This document shows, one piece after another, positions 17,887 through 26,496 of a stretch of DNA of 64,000 bases; positions within the stretch are counted from its first letter, which is position 1, and each line of letters starts with the position of its first letter. The stretch spans positions 868,001 through 932,000 of the forward strand of contig NZ_JBDOIO010000004.1 of the NCBI RefSeq assembly GCF_039831995.1. Reading direction: 5' to 3'. The position numbers and the translations under genes were made by a program. The notes under the pieces were generated by a model, which had not been told where the DNA came from, did no database searches, and saw nothing but the letters and a program-made list of their open reading frames with translations. This stretch comes from Paenibacillus pabuli (GTDB lineage: Bacteria; Bacillota; Bacilli; Paenibacillales; Paenibacillaceae).

Positions 17887-18210
17887 AAAAGCCACGCTCA
17901 AAAGCTAGATGGTAATTATAAGAAGCGGATGGTAAAAGGATATTTATTTGAACGCCAGGTATATAGGAGTGTAGTTATACTTGTTGACGATCTTAGCTCA
18001 ATTTCACATGTTTTTGTGCCTCGTTTAATAAAGGGGACGTCTCCAAGGATGCTAAACATGCGTGAAATCGAAGAGATCACAGAATTGCCTTCATCCATAT
18101 ATATTATTGAAAACCCGGCCGTTATTTCATTCCTAGTTGGTGAAATTATTTACTTTCTCAATCGAAACAAGTTATCATTAGAGCATCCCCCTCAAGATTT
18201 CCCAATTTAA
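17887..18210 (+). pseudogene. fragment of a TIGR02679/JetD-like protein
   Basis: Immediately right of the IS30 element an open stretch of about 107 residues has no start of its own; upstream in frame is only IS sequence. It contains VILVDDLSSISHVFVP, LNMREIEEITELPSSIYI and the motif IENPAVISFLVGE. The pairing of D-L-S-S with a later x-x-ENPAV-x-S is what I remember from TIGR02679 (DUF2399-type Toprim-like) proteins, the JetD nuclease of type II Wadjet anti-plasmid systems. No jetA, jetB or jetC is present in the window. The N-terminal part seems to have been lost when the IS inserted or deleted. The assignment is from memory of the motif and needs a profile search. Confidence 0.45.
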
Positions 18211-18285
18211 TTTGTACTATTGGTCAGACAAGAATCGCCTCAAAGGTTTTCTTAGAAAAAATGTCTACAAGCAAACCCCCGCTGT

Positions 18286-18304
18286 ATTATCTACAGTAGA
18301 TAAT
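18286..18304. promoter_or_regulatory. perfect 19-bp inverted repeat, possible operator
   Basis: ATTATCTACAGTAGATAAT is a perfect 9-1-9 palindrome 79 bp upstream of the orphan gene at 18383. No T run follows. It looks like a dimeric repressor site, but the regulator is unknown. Confidence 0.45.
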
Positions 18305-18382
18305 TAAAACTGAATTGTTGTATTCAATTCATCCCTCCATGTTGTTGAAATGAAATTTCTTTGAAGAAGGGTTTGAAGTATT

Positions 18383-19348
18383 ATGTATAACTTTATCGTA
18401 AATAAAAAAAATACTAGTATTGATGATGGCTCGAATATCCTATCTCTAGAGATTGAAAATGGGGAGGCCATCGCTCGATTTAGAGGATCTCTGTTGGCAC
18501 TGTTTGGAGAACCCAATTATAAAACATCTGACGCAGAGAATGCATTTCAGTATTCCATATCAGCCATAGATAAAATCGGTAATTCTTGTGTGTTTTCGAT
18601 TTATCAGGGGCCCAGTGGGCTTGGCATAGAAGGCAAAGAGGATGACGATTCTGTTCTTCAGGCAGTGCAATTCTTCGTTAAACATGTAACAGAAGTGGTA
18701 CCTGCTGACTTCGATGAAAAATTAGTCTATGGAGACACAGGAAGTACGATAGAATATGGATGTAAGAAAGGTGCTTGCTACTACATAGAGTCCTCTCCTA
18801 TCACATCAATAAAAAATGATAAACATAGACTTCCAGATTTAACAACACCTCAATGGAACGAAATAAATGAAATTGATTTCACTGGAGTGAAAGACCCCGA
18901 TGATTCATGGTTTTGGAAAGAGGATTTATTACACTCCTCAACAATACACTTTCCCTCGATTCGCGACTTAATGCGTAAGGACCTAAGTTTAATCGTAGGA
19001 AAGCCGATTGGTCTAGACGAAGTAAAACGTATCGGACACGAGGAAGGTTTTAATACAGAATTTGATGCAGGAAAGCCAGAAATGGCATTAAATGCGTTAG
19101 CTGAAGTATGGGCATGGAAAACAACAGCGGGTAAAACCTCACAAAAGAGACGTCTTGATTGTTCTTCCTTTGCTTGGACAATTTCACGAGCGGTGTATGG
19201 ATTTTATGGTGGAAATCTAAATAAAAATCATGCTCTAGCGAATGCATTATATGACGAACATGAAGATCTAATTTCCTCTCAGGAAGATACACTTCGTTTC
19301 TTCTATGCACTACTTAATCTCTTCAAGTTTAAACGACTTAAGGGATAG
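18383..19348 (+). CDS. orphan protein in the toxin island, function unknown
   Basis: This 321-residue, soluble, acidic protein starts with ATG; GAAGGG lies about 13 bases upstream, a little far. Residues 1-130 look like a small alpha/beta domain (IENGEAIARFRGSLLALFG, then FSIYQGPSGLGIEGKEDDD). The C-terminal part, about 180-321, is helical with several tryptophans. There is no signal peptide, membrane segment or motif I know. AT-rich DNA and a location between two RHS modules make an orphan immunity or cargo gene plausible, but this is only context. The upstream palindrome may control it. Confidence 0.6.
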   Translation: MYNFIVNKKNTSIDDGSNILSLEIENGEAIARFRGSLLALFGEPNYKTSDAENAFQYSISAIDKIGNSCVFSIYQGPSGLGIEGKEDDDSVLQAVQFFVKHVTEVVPADFDEKLVYGDTGSTIEYGCKKGACYYIESSPITSIKNDKHRLPDLTTPQWNEINEIDFTGVKDPDDSWFWKEDLLHSSTIHFPSIRDLMRKDLSLIVGKPIGLDEVKRIGHEEGFNTEFDAGKPEMALNALAEVWAWKTTAGKTSQKRRLDCSSFAWTISRAVYGFYGGNLNKNHALANALYDEHEDLISSQEDTLRFFYALLNLFKFKRLKG

Positions 19349-19698
19349 ATGTGTTTTAACAAACGGAGAATAGTAGCTTATTGAATCAATAAACGTCTTC
19401 TTTCAACATTGACTTTATTGTTCAACAACGTGTTATAGAAACACAATAAACTGTTTCTGCTATGCATATTGATCGATGAACAGATAGAGATTGCTTAACA
19501 AAATAAAATTGAAAACATTTTTGGTGTAACTATCTCATCGAACGACGTGGAGAATGTTTAGACAAGTGATATATCTCCATCACTATTCTTCCAATTGGAA
19601 GAATCAGCATCTAAAATGCCTCTTTGCACTACTGTAAGTATGTTTTTAGGCACTCACGTTATCGGCCTGAGTAACCCTGAAGCGGTGCGTTGCGGCTC
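19349..19698. other. non-coding stretch with a perfect 20-bp palindrome
   Basis: About 350 AT-rich bases hold no credible gene. TTATTGAATCAATAA near 19378-19392 is a short palindrome that may terminate the upstream gene. ATTCTTCCAATTGGAAGAAT at 19585-19604 is a perfect palindrome with no T run, more like a protein-binding site than a terminator. Confidence 0.4.
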
Positions 19699-20195
19699 TT
19701 AGGTGGCCGCTCTTGCCGCCTTAGAGCCGCTAGCATCAACGGAAGACTTTGGAACTGACTCATTTATTTTTTGAATTAACTGACTCACTCGACCCTGGGA
19801 TACACCAAGCAGCTCGGCCCATTTCTTTTGTGAAGCAGCGGGGCACTCTCCCATGATCTGAACAAGCCTCAACGCTGTATCCTTACCGCGGGTCTCCTTC
19901 TTTTCAACAATAGTCTCTGTTGTGGCTGCTTCGACGGAAGGAACAACTCCCTTTTTGGATCCCCGTTCCTTTTCCGCACTTTTCCTCTCTGGGACCCCAT
20001 TTATACAAGAACTGCAAATGAAATATTCTTTAAAGTAGGCAAGTCCCTCCGTAGAGGAACAAAACATACATTCAGCTAATATTCAACCGGATCGCCAAGC
20101 TCGATTCCCAGGGTACGCCGCAATTCAATAGGCAGTACAATACGGCCAAGCGCATCTAACTTGCGTACCATCCCCATATTTTTAGATTTATTCAT
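19699..20195 (-). pseudogene. AbrB-type regulator with C-terminal HTH, internally deleted
   Basis: An ATG at 20195 begins a classical AbrB/SpoVT swapped-hairpin domain (MVRKLDALGRIVLPIELRR) that reaches GDPVEY and then a TAG at about codon 42. The rest of the gene continues in another frame as AECMFCSSTEGLAYFKEYF, with a C-x-x-C pair and a following FICSSC. A basic linker comes next, then a helix-turn-helix, WAELLGVSQGRVSQLIQKI. Comparison with ordinary AbrB proteins suggests that the segment between VEY and the CMFC zinc-like motif was lost. The downstream part has an ATG at 20067 but no binding site. The original protein would have been an AbrB regulator with an unusual extra DNA-binding domain. 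Confidence 0.65.
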
Positions 20196-20324
20196 CCTAC
20201 TCCCTCTCCCATTTTTTCCCTCATTGTATCATATGTACTATTACCTTGCAGATCATCACAAATGTTGATATGGAACATGTGTTCTCTTATGATAGAGTAA
20301 TCAAATAGCTTCGGAGGTGCTACG

Positions 20325-20603
20325 ATGCTTTCAGATCTTGAGCGCAAGATCCATCGAATATTGTACAACTACTCTCACGCCCGAAGAAGAATGCCATCGA
20401 TGCACGAATTGACAGTTAAAACAGGCTAGTCTAAGGGCGAGATCCAGAAGTGTCTAATCCGTCTGGAGGATCAGCTCTTTATTCCTTGGGACGACAAAAG
20501 ACAAGTCGAGTCTATTAAAATACTACAAGGCTGGGAAAACGTTGAATCCAAAGCTGCTCCCATCGAGCCGATCAAGAATATCGACTATTGGACACAACAT
20601 TAA
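20325..20603 (+). pseudogene. small winged-helix regulator with an in-frame stop
   Basis: From an ATG after GGAGGTGC the frame reads MLSDLERKIHRILYNYSHAR, then a helix-turn-helix-like MPSMHELTVKTG. It meets TAG at 20427 and continues in the same frame as SKGEIQKCLIRLEDQLFIPW to a TAA at 20603. The total of 92 codons fits a small Lrp/MarR-like DNA-binding protein common in Paenibacillus. The stop falls inside the recognition helix, so the gene is dead unless the stop is read through. It is divergent from the broken AbrB gene. Confidence 0.7.
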
Positions 20604-20604
20604 A

Positions 20605-20626
20605 AGCCAGCTTCGGAAAGCTGGCT
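20605..20626 (+). terminator. hairpin after the broken regulator
   Basis: AGCCAGCTT pairs perfectly with AAGCTGGCT around CGGA just after the stop codon. The T run is missing, so it may be a weak terminator. Confidence 0.5.
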
Positions 20627-20886
20627 TGGGATCCAAACTCACGCCCTCAATTTTGAAATCCCAGAGCTTCTCTCCATTAGATTTAACATCGTGTAAATAT
20701 GTTGAATTATTAGAAATAGTTGTAAAATAAACATTTTCGCTACTATCTAAAATGGCGCATTTCTATTGGAAAATATATCCACTAGTATCGCAGCCTCCTT
20801 TAAATAGATGGAGTTTATCATTTCCCGTTAATTTAATGAACAAATAGATAATCTTTTTATGTATCACTCTCCCTTATCTTAAACAG

Positions 20887-21075
20887 CTATTCTCTCCACC
20901 AGAATAATTGGGTTTGCGGTTCGCCACCTTCCTCATGAAATTTTAATTCTGTCTCTATGGGGATAATTGATTTCTCCGTAATTATAGGTACAGGGGAGCC
21001 AATAAAATTAATACCTAATATTAAAGCAAAGCTGATGACAAAAATTCCAAACAGGATAATGATAATACGTCTCAA
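20887..21075 (-). CDS. small membrane-anchored or secreted protein
   Basis: This 62-residue protein starts with TTG after GGAAGGTGA. It is an N-terminal hydrophobic helix (residues about 4-26) followed by a short polar tail rich in glutamate with FWWRE at the end. It is the last of three minus-strand genes that all encode small membrane or exported products. Function is unknown. The strong start signal argues that it is real. Confidence 0.6.
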   Translation of the reverse strand: MRRIIIILFGIFVISFALILGINFIGSPVPIITEKSIIPIETELKFHEEGGEPQTQLFWWRE

Positions 21076-21096
21076 TCAGTCACCTTCCCCAAATAA

Positions 21097-21357
21097 TTAT
21101 CTTACTCGTACATTAACACATATTGAAAAAAACCAATTCGTCTTCAGGAGCTCCTGCATAGATACGCAATGCTCTCTGTCATCGAAATTATAGTGAATCT
21201 TTATACTTTCACCAAACTCGACCTTACTTTTTTCAGGCCATACATTTGTAACTGCGTAAGCCTCATTGGTAATCCCAAAAAAATTAAATACTCCAAAATA
21301 AAATATAATTCCAAGAATAAATACCATTGTTAACTTTCTATTAAATACATCTCTCAC
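21097..21357 (-). CDS. small exported protein
   Basis: This 86-residue protein starts with GTG; AGAGAGTGAG lies upstream but at long spacing. Residues 8-34 form a signal peptide with a plausible cleavage after NEAYA. The remaining 50 or so residues contain two cysteines (EHCVS and FSICVN) that could form a disulfide outside the cell. It sits between two other membrane-protein genes on the same strand with gaps of 21 and 31 bp. Function is unknown. Confidence 0.55.
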   Translation of the reverse strand: MRDVFNRKLTMVFILGIIFYFGVFNFFGITNEAYAVTNVWPEKSKVEFGESIKIHYNFDDREHCVSMQELLKTNWFFSICVNVRVR

Positions 21358-21388
21358 GAGACAAACTCACTCTCTTTCTATACTCAAC

Positions 21389-21961
21389 TTATTTACAATA
21401 GGACTCATTTGTACAATCCACTTCTTTGCCCTTATCAATGACAACGGTGACATAATTGACCATAAATTGGTCGTTAAACACTAGTTTAACATCCATCTCA
21501 AATGTTGTATTGACAAATGGCTTTACCTCTTTTTTTTCTATATCTCCTTCTTTTATTTTTCTCAGATAAACAACTGTTCGTATTACTTCATCATTGGTCC
21601 AACTTTTACTTTCTTTCTGATCTATGACATAAGAAAGATGTTGTTGATCAATAATGCGTTGGACTTGACTTCGAATCTCCGATTGAACATGTTTCGAAGG
21701 CGTTTTAAAAAAGTCGAGAATTGCGCTTTGGTTAGGAATTATAATAGAGGCTATAAAAGATACGATAATTGTCCCTATTAGTACACGTTGCTTCCTCTTG
21801 TGAAGAATGTATACCGCTACAACAAACGGTAGCAGTGTTAATGAAAGATACACAAGGGTCTGACTTGCTGGAGGAACATCAAAGATTAGGAAACCTCCGT
21901 CTCCTGAGAGCATCAATAGCATTATTAAATATGCAAAAATTCCTCCTCCACCAATACTCAA
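21389..21961 (-). CDS. membrane protein, probably 5'-truncated by the RHS2 breakpoint
   Basis: The frame continues to 22117, but everything beyond 21970 is antisense to the RHS2 core and cannot be native. A TTG at 21961 gives 190 residues, without a binding site. The N-terminal half has three or four hydrophobic segments; the C-terminal part, from about 90, is soluble and ends in a Cys pair (DCTNESYC). The breakpoint lies within about ten bases of the TTG, so the original N-terminus may have been lost. It could be the first gene of the three-gene minus-strand group. Confidence 0.5.
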   Translation of the reverse strand: MSIGGGGIFAYLIMLLMLSGDGGFLIFDVPPASQTLVYLSLTLLPFVVAVYILHKRKQRVLIGTIIVSFIASIIIPNQSAILDFFKTPSKHVQSEIRSQVQRIIDQQHLSYVIDQKESKSWTNDEVIRTVVYLRKIKEGDIEKKEVKPFVNTTFEMDVKLVFNDQFMVNYVTVVIDKGKEVDCTNESYCK

Positions 21962-21970
21962 TATCGATGC

Positions 21971-24900
21971 AATGGAGGGGCTAAGCCCTTCCGAAGCATT
22001 GCAAGAAAACACATTTTCAATTAACGCCATTGAAGAGGATATTCCAGGTACCGGAACGACCGTGGAGGAAACGGGGCTAAACCATATCGATATCCGGGAC
22101 GATGCATCACTGTACATGACGTCTTATGGAGCGGAATCGATTTCCACTGCTACAGGGGAGATGATGGTTAGTAGCACAGACCTCTCTCTACCAGGCCTGA
22201 TTCCGTTTGATCTGACACGTGTCTATGACAGTGCTAGACCAAGTGGACAGCTCGGCGTTCAATACGACGAAACGACACAAACCTATTACAATGTAGTCAC
22301 GCCACGTAAGGAAGAACTCCATACGGGATTGGGACAAGGGTGGCGCTGGGATATACCCTACATGGAAACTCGCGGGGATGAACGGTTTATCCTTATTCCA
22401 GGTTATTATCGCCTAAACGCTAATCTTGAACTGGAAGGTTACGTATGGAACGATTTAAACGTGAAGCAAGATACGACTGTGACCGTGGATGGTCAGTCCA
22501 GCAGTTATCGTTTGTCGATCCGGAATGGCTACGATTATTTGTTTAACGGAACTGGAGAGTTACTGCAAATTACAGATGGTTACCGGAATACGGTGGATTT
22601 TCACTATACAACATTGGATGGAAACCAAGTCATCTCCCGGATTCAAAATAGCGAAGGTCAGGCACTGACTTTTGCTTATGACAACCTGAAGGTTACCGTA
22701 CAGCTTGCCGGAACGGACCGGAAAGTAACGTATACCCAGCGTGAAGATGAAGGTATTCGCATTTTGCGAGAGTTTACCGATGCACTGGATCGGACAACGA
22801 CGTATACGTATTACTATCCGGAATCCAAATTCAATTTCCTGCCTGAGCTGCAAAGCAATCAGAATGCGCATGGTATAATGCATACTGCTTTATTGTCGCG
22901 TATTACGAGTCCATCTTCTGCCATTACGGATTACGCATACATTCCGGCGATCAAGCAAATGGGTGATGCTTCTTCCTATTTCGTCTTTAAAGTGAGAGAG
23001 CGCAAGAGCCATTTCAGTACGACCGATGGCGAAGGTACGTTGGACAAAATCAACTTTGAGTATTCTGGAGAAGATCTGGACTCTTATGGCCAACCAGCCA
23101 CATGGACAACGAAAATTAAGGCTGCACATACCGTGGATACGTGGACGTTCTCCAAAACATTTAGCGCCGCCACCGAACCTGATCTAGTTTATGCAGACCA
23201 GCATACACTAACTGGAGATGATGTAACCTATTCTACGGAGCTTCAGTACGATAGCCAAACCAAACGGAATCTCCCGACCCAAACGACAGAATGGGTAAGT
23301 GAGGGTGGTCGAACTAGTGAAAAGTTGACTACGACTATCGCATACGATACAAACGGCATGGTGACGTCCGAGAAACAAAGCACCGGACAAGAATCAACTT
23401 ATTCTTACGAAGTGGGCAAAGCGCCTTACAATTGGATCAAACCGGTGCGGATCACCACTAAGGTGAATAGCACTTTGGAGCAGTACACGGAACTATCATA
23501 TAACAATCAAGGGGACATGTTACGGACCACCACCAAAAACGGATATGGTGGACAATTGCTCTCTGATTCAGAAGTGAAGCTGGATGAAAAAGGTCGAGTC
23601 ATTGGTACAACTGACAAAGGTACATTGGCCAAAGACCGTACAGCGACATTCAGCTACCAACCGAATGCAGGGTATCTGTTGGAATCGACTTCGATGACCG
23701 TGCATGATGCTGCTGGCAAGGCAGAATCTCTTGTGGAGACGTACAGCTACACGTCTGCCAGTGAACTGGAGACAACGACGAATGCTGCCGGAGAACAGGA
23801 AACGAATCAATACGACAAGTCAGGGCGTCTGGTTCGAATAACGTATGCCGATGGTACACAATCGACGATTGCATATGATGACACCAATAACATCATGACA
23901 AGCACTTCGCCAGACGGCATGGTGACTTCCGAGCGTTACAATCCATTAGGTTTGCTCGTGGAAGAGCAAACGGCGGACGCAACATATAAATATGCCTATG
24001 ATAGCGAAGGAAACGTGACAGCTTTGGAAGATGCTGAGGGAAACGTGACGAGGTATGTGGTCGATGCATTTGGGCAAATGACAGAGACCCAATATCCGGA
24101 TGGAACCAGAAACACAACAACAATTGATCCTGTTGGACAAACCGTAACGGTTCAGGATGCTTCCGGATACCAGACTCGTGAGAAAATGGATTTACTGGGA
24201 CGCACGACAGCAGTAGAAGAATATCGGGACGGTACATTTGCTCCGTTGCAACAAAGAGAATATGACTTGAGTGGCAACGTGACTGCATCCATTGATGGTA
24301 ATGGGGAGCGGACGACATATACGTACGATGCGCTCGGACAAATTGCAACAGCAACCACGCCCAAGCAAGAAACCAGCCGATATTTTTACAGCTACCAGGG
24401 CCAGGTGACCCAAGTTGTTTCTGCCAACGGCCAAACGGTGACCAAACAATATGATGAATTGGGTCGGATCATCAAGCAGACCCCACCGAAGCTGGATGGT
24501 TCTGCGACTACCTTCTACTATGATAAAAAGAGTAATTTGATCAAAAAGCAGGATCGGCTCGGAAAGATCACCGAGTATACGTATAACAGCGACAACATGC
24601 TTACAGGGTTCAAAGGACCGGATACCTCCGTATCGTATACGTACGACGAGATGGGTCGTAGAACGTCGATGACGGATGATCACGGCAAAACGACCTATTC
24701 ATACCGTGAAACGGATGGTATGCTCAGTGGGCTGGCCTTCCCGGATGGAACCCAGCTGGAATATGAAAACAATACCCAGCAGCGGTTGGGATATACCTTG
24801 TCAGATGCCAAAGGGCAATCCTTGCGGGTACACGGTGAGCTGGACACGATGAACCGGGTCACTTCCATGGATATCACCTCCGGAACAGGGGGCGCTTCAG

Positions 24901-25841
24901 CACTCGCAGCATCGGCCCAGACGCCTGTGGATCGAATGACCTTTAGTTATGCGTCGAACAGTTTGCTGGAAAACGTATCGTTTGGGAATGGCCTGAGCAC
25001 AAGCTATCAGTTCGATGGTTATGATCTATTAGGAGTCACCGTTTCCCAAGGAACGAGCGCCATTCATCAGTTCGACTATGAATATGATGGAGATAAAAAC
25101 ATCACGTCCCGTACTCAAAATGGGACAAGTGATCAGTTTACGTATGATGAACTTAATCGCATCCAAACGGAATCGGGTTCGCAACAGGAAACATATACGT
25201 ATGATTCGAATGGCAACCGGTACAGTACCGGGAGTGGTAAGATATACGGACTGAAAGATGCAGAATATACGTATGACAGCCAGAATCGCTTGGTTAAAGC
25301 GACCGGGGAAGGCAAAACAGTAACCTATAGCTACAACGGGGATGGTTTGCTGTATGAGCGCACCGAAGGTGACCAAACGACTCGTTATTACTACGATGAA
25401 GAAGCTAAACTGATGGCTGAAGCCCAAGTGATGTCCGGTAAAGCTGAACTGACCTATGTCTATATCTATGACCTGTATGGGAAACTGTGGGCACGTCAGG
25501 ACAAGAAAACTGGAAAATTGGAATACTACCAATTCAATGGTCATGGCGATGTAGTCGGACTTGTGGATGATGCTGGCCAAGTATTGAACGAGTATACGTA
25601 TGACATCTGGGGTGGACCGCTTACGGCGGAGGAAACAGTGCCGAATGTGCTTCGTTATGCCGGTGAATACTGGGATGAAGTGGTAGGACTGCAGTATTTG
25701 AGAGCTCGTTGGTATGATCCAAGCATGGCAAGGTTTATTGGCGAGGATACGTACGAAGGTGAATTGAGTGATCCACTGAGTTTGAATTTGTATTCGTACG
25801 TGAGCAATAACCCGTTAAAGTATGTGGATCCAAGCGGCCAT
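21971..25841 (+). repeat. RHS core, copy 2 of the 3.9-kb direct repeat
   Basis: This segment is the partner of 11596-15475, in the same orientation and about 10.4 kb away. Recombination between the copies would delete the intervening RHS1 tip, its immunity gene, the IS30 element and the orphans. It would place the RHS2 tip behind the RHS1 signal peptide. Confidence 0.9.
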
Positions 25842-26435
25842 ATGGCAGAGCCTTACTATGCTCAAGAACTCAGACATATGTTGAAGGATGCTAAAGCGAA
25901 AGGTTATAAAATAAATACTTCAAATTATAATTTGTATAAAAATACAATTCGAGATCGTTACAGCTTTAACTCTTTTCTAGATAAGAATCGGTTTAATTAC
26001 TTGTATGATATGGCATTGGGTAAAAGTCCTTATACTAAGTCTGCAGGTAATATTAGTTGGGCGACTGAACAGTTAGTAAGTGCGTTGATTAAAGGAAAAG
26101 AGGCAGAATATGTTGCAGCGCTTGCGCTAGGTTTTGCTGGTGGTAAAGTTAGCGGATCCAAAAAATCCACCAAAAATACCACAACATTGTGGGATATAAA
26201 GACGAATGCTAAAGCTACATTAACTTATAACTTTCACGGAGATAAAGTAAAAGCATATCAGGATAGTCATGGCTATTGGTGGGCAAAGGATACTACCGGT
26301 CACGCTGATTCTGCATTCAAAGTGTTTAAGAAGTCAGGGAAAGAACTTCATTGGGTAGCTGACGCAGATAAGTACGGTAATTGGATTAAAGATAAACATA
26401 AGAGCCAAACAGGTACGGTAATAAAATTGAAATAG
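21972..26435 (+). CDS. second RHS/YD-repeat toxin, lacking the signal peptide
   Basis: This 1487-residue frame begins at the breakpoint ATG with no ribosome binding site. It matches RHS1 from about residue 101, so the signal peptide and unique N-terminal domain are absent. The YD-repeat shell and RHS core end at VDPSGH near residue 1290. The C-terminal 197 residues are unrelated to those of RHS1. They start with a helical region and end in a compact basic domain of about 75 residues with TTGHADSAFKVFKKSGKELH, then DADKYGNWIKDKHK. The layout resembles small RNase-type toxin tips, but I cannot name the family. As it stands it is probably a silent toxin cassette or a donor for recombination with RHS1. 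Confidence 0.8.
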   Translation: MEGLSPSEALQENTFSINAIEEDIPGTGTTVEETGLNHIDIRDDASLYMTSYGAESISTATGEMMVSSTDLSLPGLIPFDLTRVYDSARPSGQLGVQYDETTQTYYNVVTPRKEELHTGLGQGWRWDIPYMETRGDERFILIPGYYRLNANLELEGYVWNDLNVKQDTTVTVDGQSSSYRLSIRNGYDYLFNGTGELLQITDGYRNTVDFHYTTLDGNQVISRIQNSEGQALTFAYDNLKVTVQLAGTDRKVTYTQREDEGIRILREFTDALDRTTTYTYYYPESKFNFLPELQSNQNAHGIMHTALLSRITSPSSAITDYAYIPAIKQMGDASSYFVFKVRERKSHFSTTDGEGTLDKINFEYSGEDLDSYGQPATWTTKIKAAHTVDTWTFSKTFSAATEPDLVYADQHTLTGDDVTYSTELQYDSQTKRNLPTQTTEWVSEGGRTSEKLTTTIAYDTNGMVTSEKQSTGQESTYSYEVGKAPYNWIKPVRITTKVNSTLEQYTELSYNNQGDMLRTTTKNGYGGQLLSDSEVKLDEKGRVIGTTDKGTLAKDRTATFSYQPNAGYLLESTSMTVHDAAGKAESLVETYSYTSASELETTTNAAGEQETNQYDKSGRLVRITYADGTQSTIAYDDTNNIMTSTSPDGMVTSERYNPLGLLVEEQTADATYKYAYDSEGNVTALEDAEGNVTRYVVDAFGQMTETQYPDGTRNTTTIDPVGQTVTVQDASGYQTREKMDLLGRTTAVEEYRDGTFAPLQQREYDLSGNVTASIDGNGERTTYTYDALGQIATATTPKQETSRYFYSYQGQVTQVVSANGQTVTKQYDELGRIIKQTPPKLDGSATTFYYDKKSNLIKKQDRLGKITEYTYNSDNMLTGFKGPDTSVSYTYDEMGRRTSMTDDHGKTTYSYRETDGMLSGLAFPDGTQLEYENNTQQRLGYTLSDAKGQSLRVHGELDTMNRVTSMDITSGTGGASALAASAQTPVDRMTFSYASNSLLENVSFGNGLSTSYQFDGYDLLGVTVSQGTSAIHQFDYEYDGDKNITSRTQNGTSDQFTYDELNRIQTESGSQQETYTYDSNGNRYSTGSGKIYGLKDAEYTYDSQNRLVKATGEGKTVTYSYNGDGLLYERTEGDQTTRYYYDEEAKLMAEAQVMSGKAELTYVYIYDLYGKLWARQDKKTGKLEYYQFNGHGDVVGLVDDAGQVLNEYTYDIWGGPLTAEETVPNVLRYAGEYWDEVVGLQYLRARWYDPSMARFIGEDTYEGELSDPLSLNLYSYVSNNPLKYVDPSGHMAEPYYAQELRHMLKDAKAKGYKINTSNYNLYKNTIRDRYSFNSFLDKNRFNYLYDMALGKSPYTKSAGNISWATEQLVSALIKGKEAEYVAALALGFAGGKVSGSKKSTKNTTTLWDIKTNAKATLTYNFHGDKVKAYQDSHGYWWAKDTTGHADSAFKVFKKSGKELHWVADADKYGNWIKDKHKSQTGTVIKLK

Positions 26436-26440
26436 TTTGT

Positions 26441-26479
26441 CGATACAGTAAGGATATAACTATTTTCCTTACTGTATCG
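26441..26479 (+). promoter_or_regulatory. perfect 14-bp hairpin between toxin 2 and immunity 2
   Basis: CGATACAGTAAGGA pairs perfectly with TCCTTACTGTATCG around an 11-base loop. It starts six bases after the toxin stop and ends five bases before the GGAGG of the immunity gene. No T run follows, so it is not a typical terminator. It could be an RNA processing or translation-control site, or an operator. Confidence 0.6.
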
Positions 26480-26496
26480 CATTGGAGGTCAGTTCA

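Noticed and set aside
21962..22117. Extension of the minus-strand membrane-protein frame into RHS2
   Set aside because: This part is antisense to the conserved RHS core, so it is not native to the gene.
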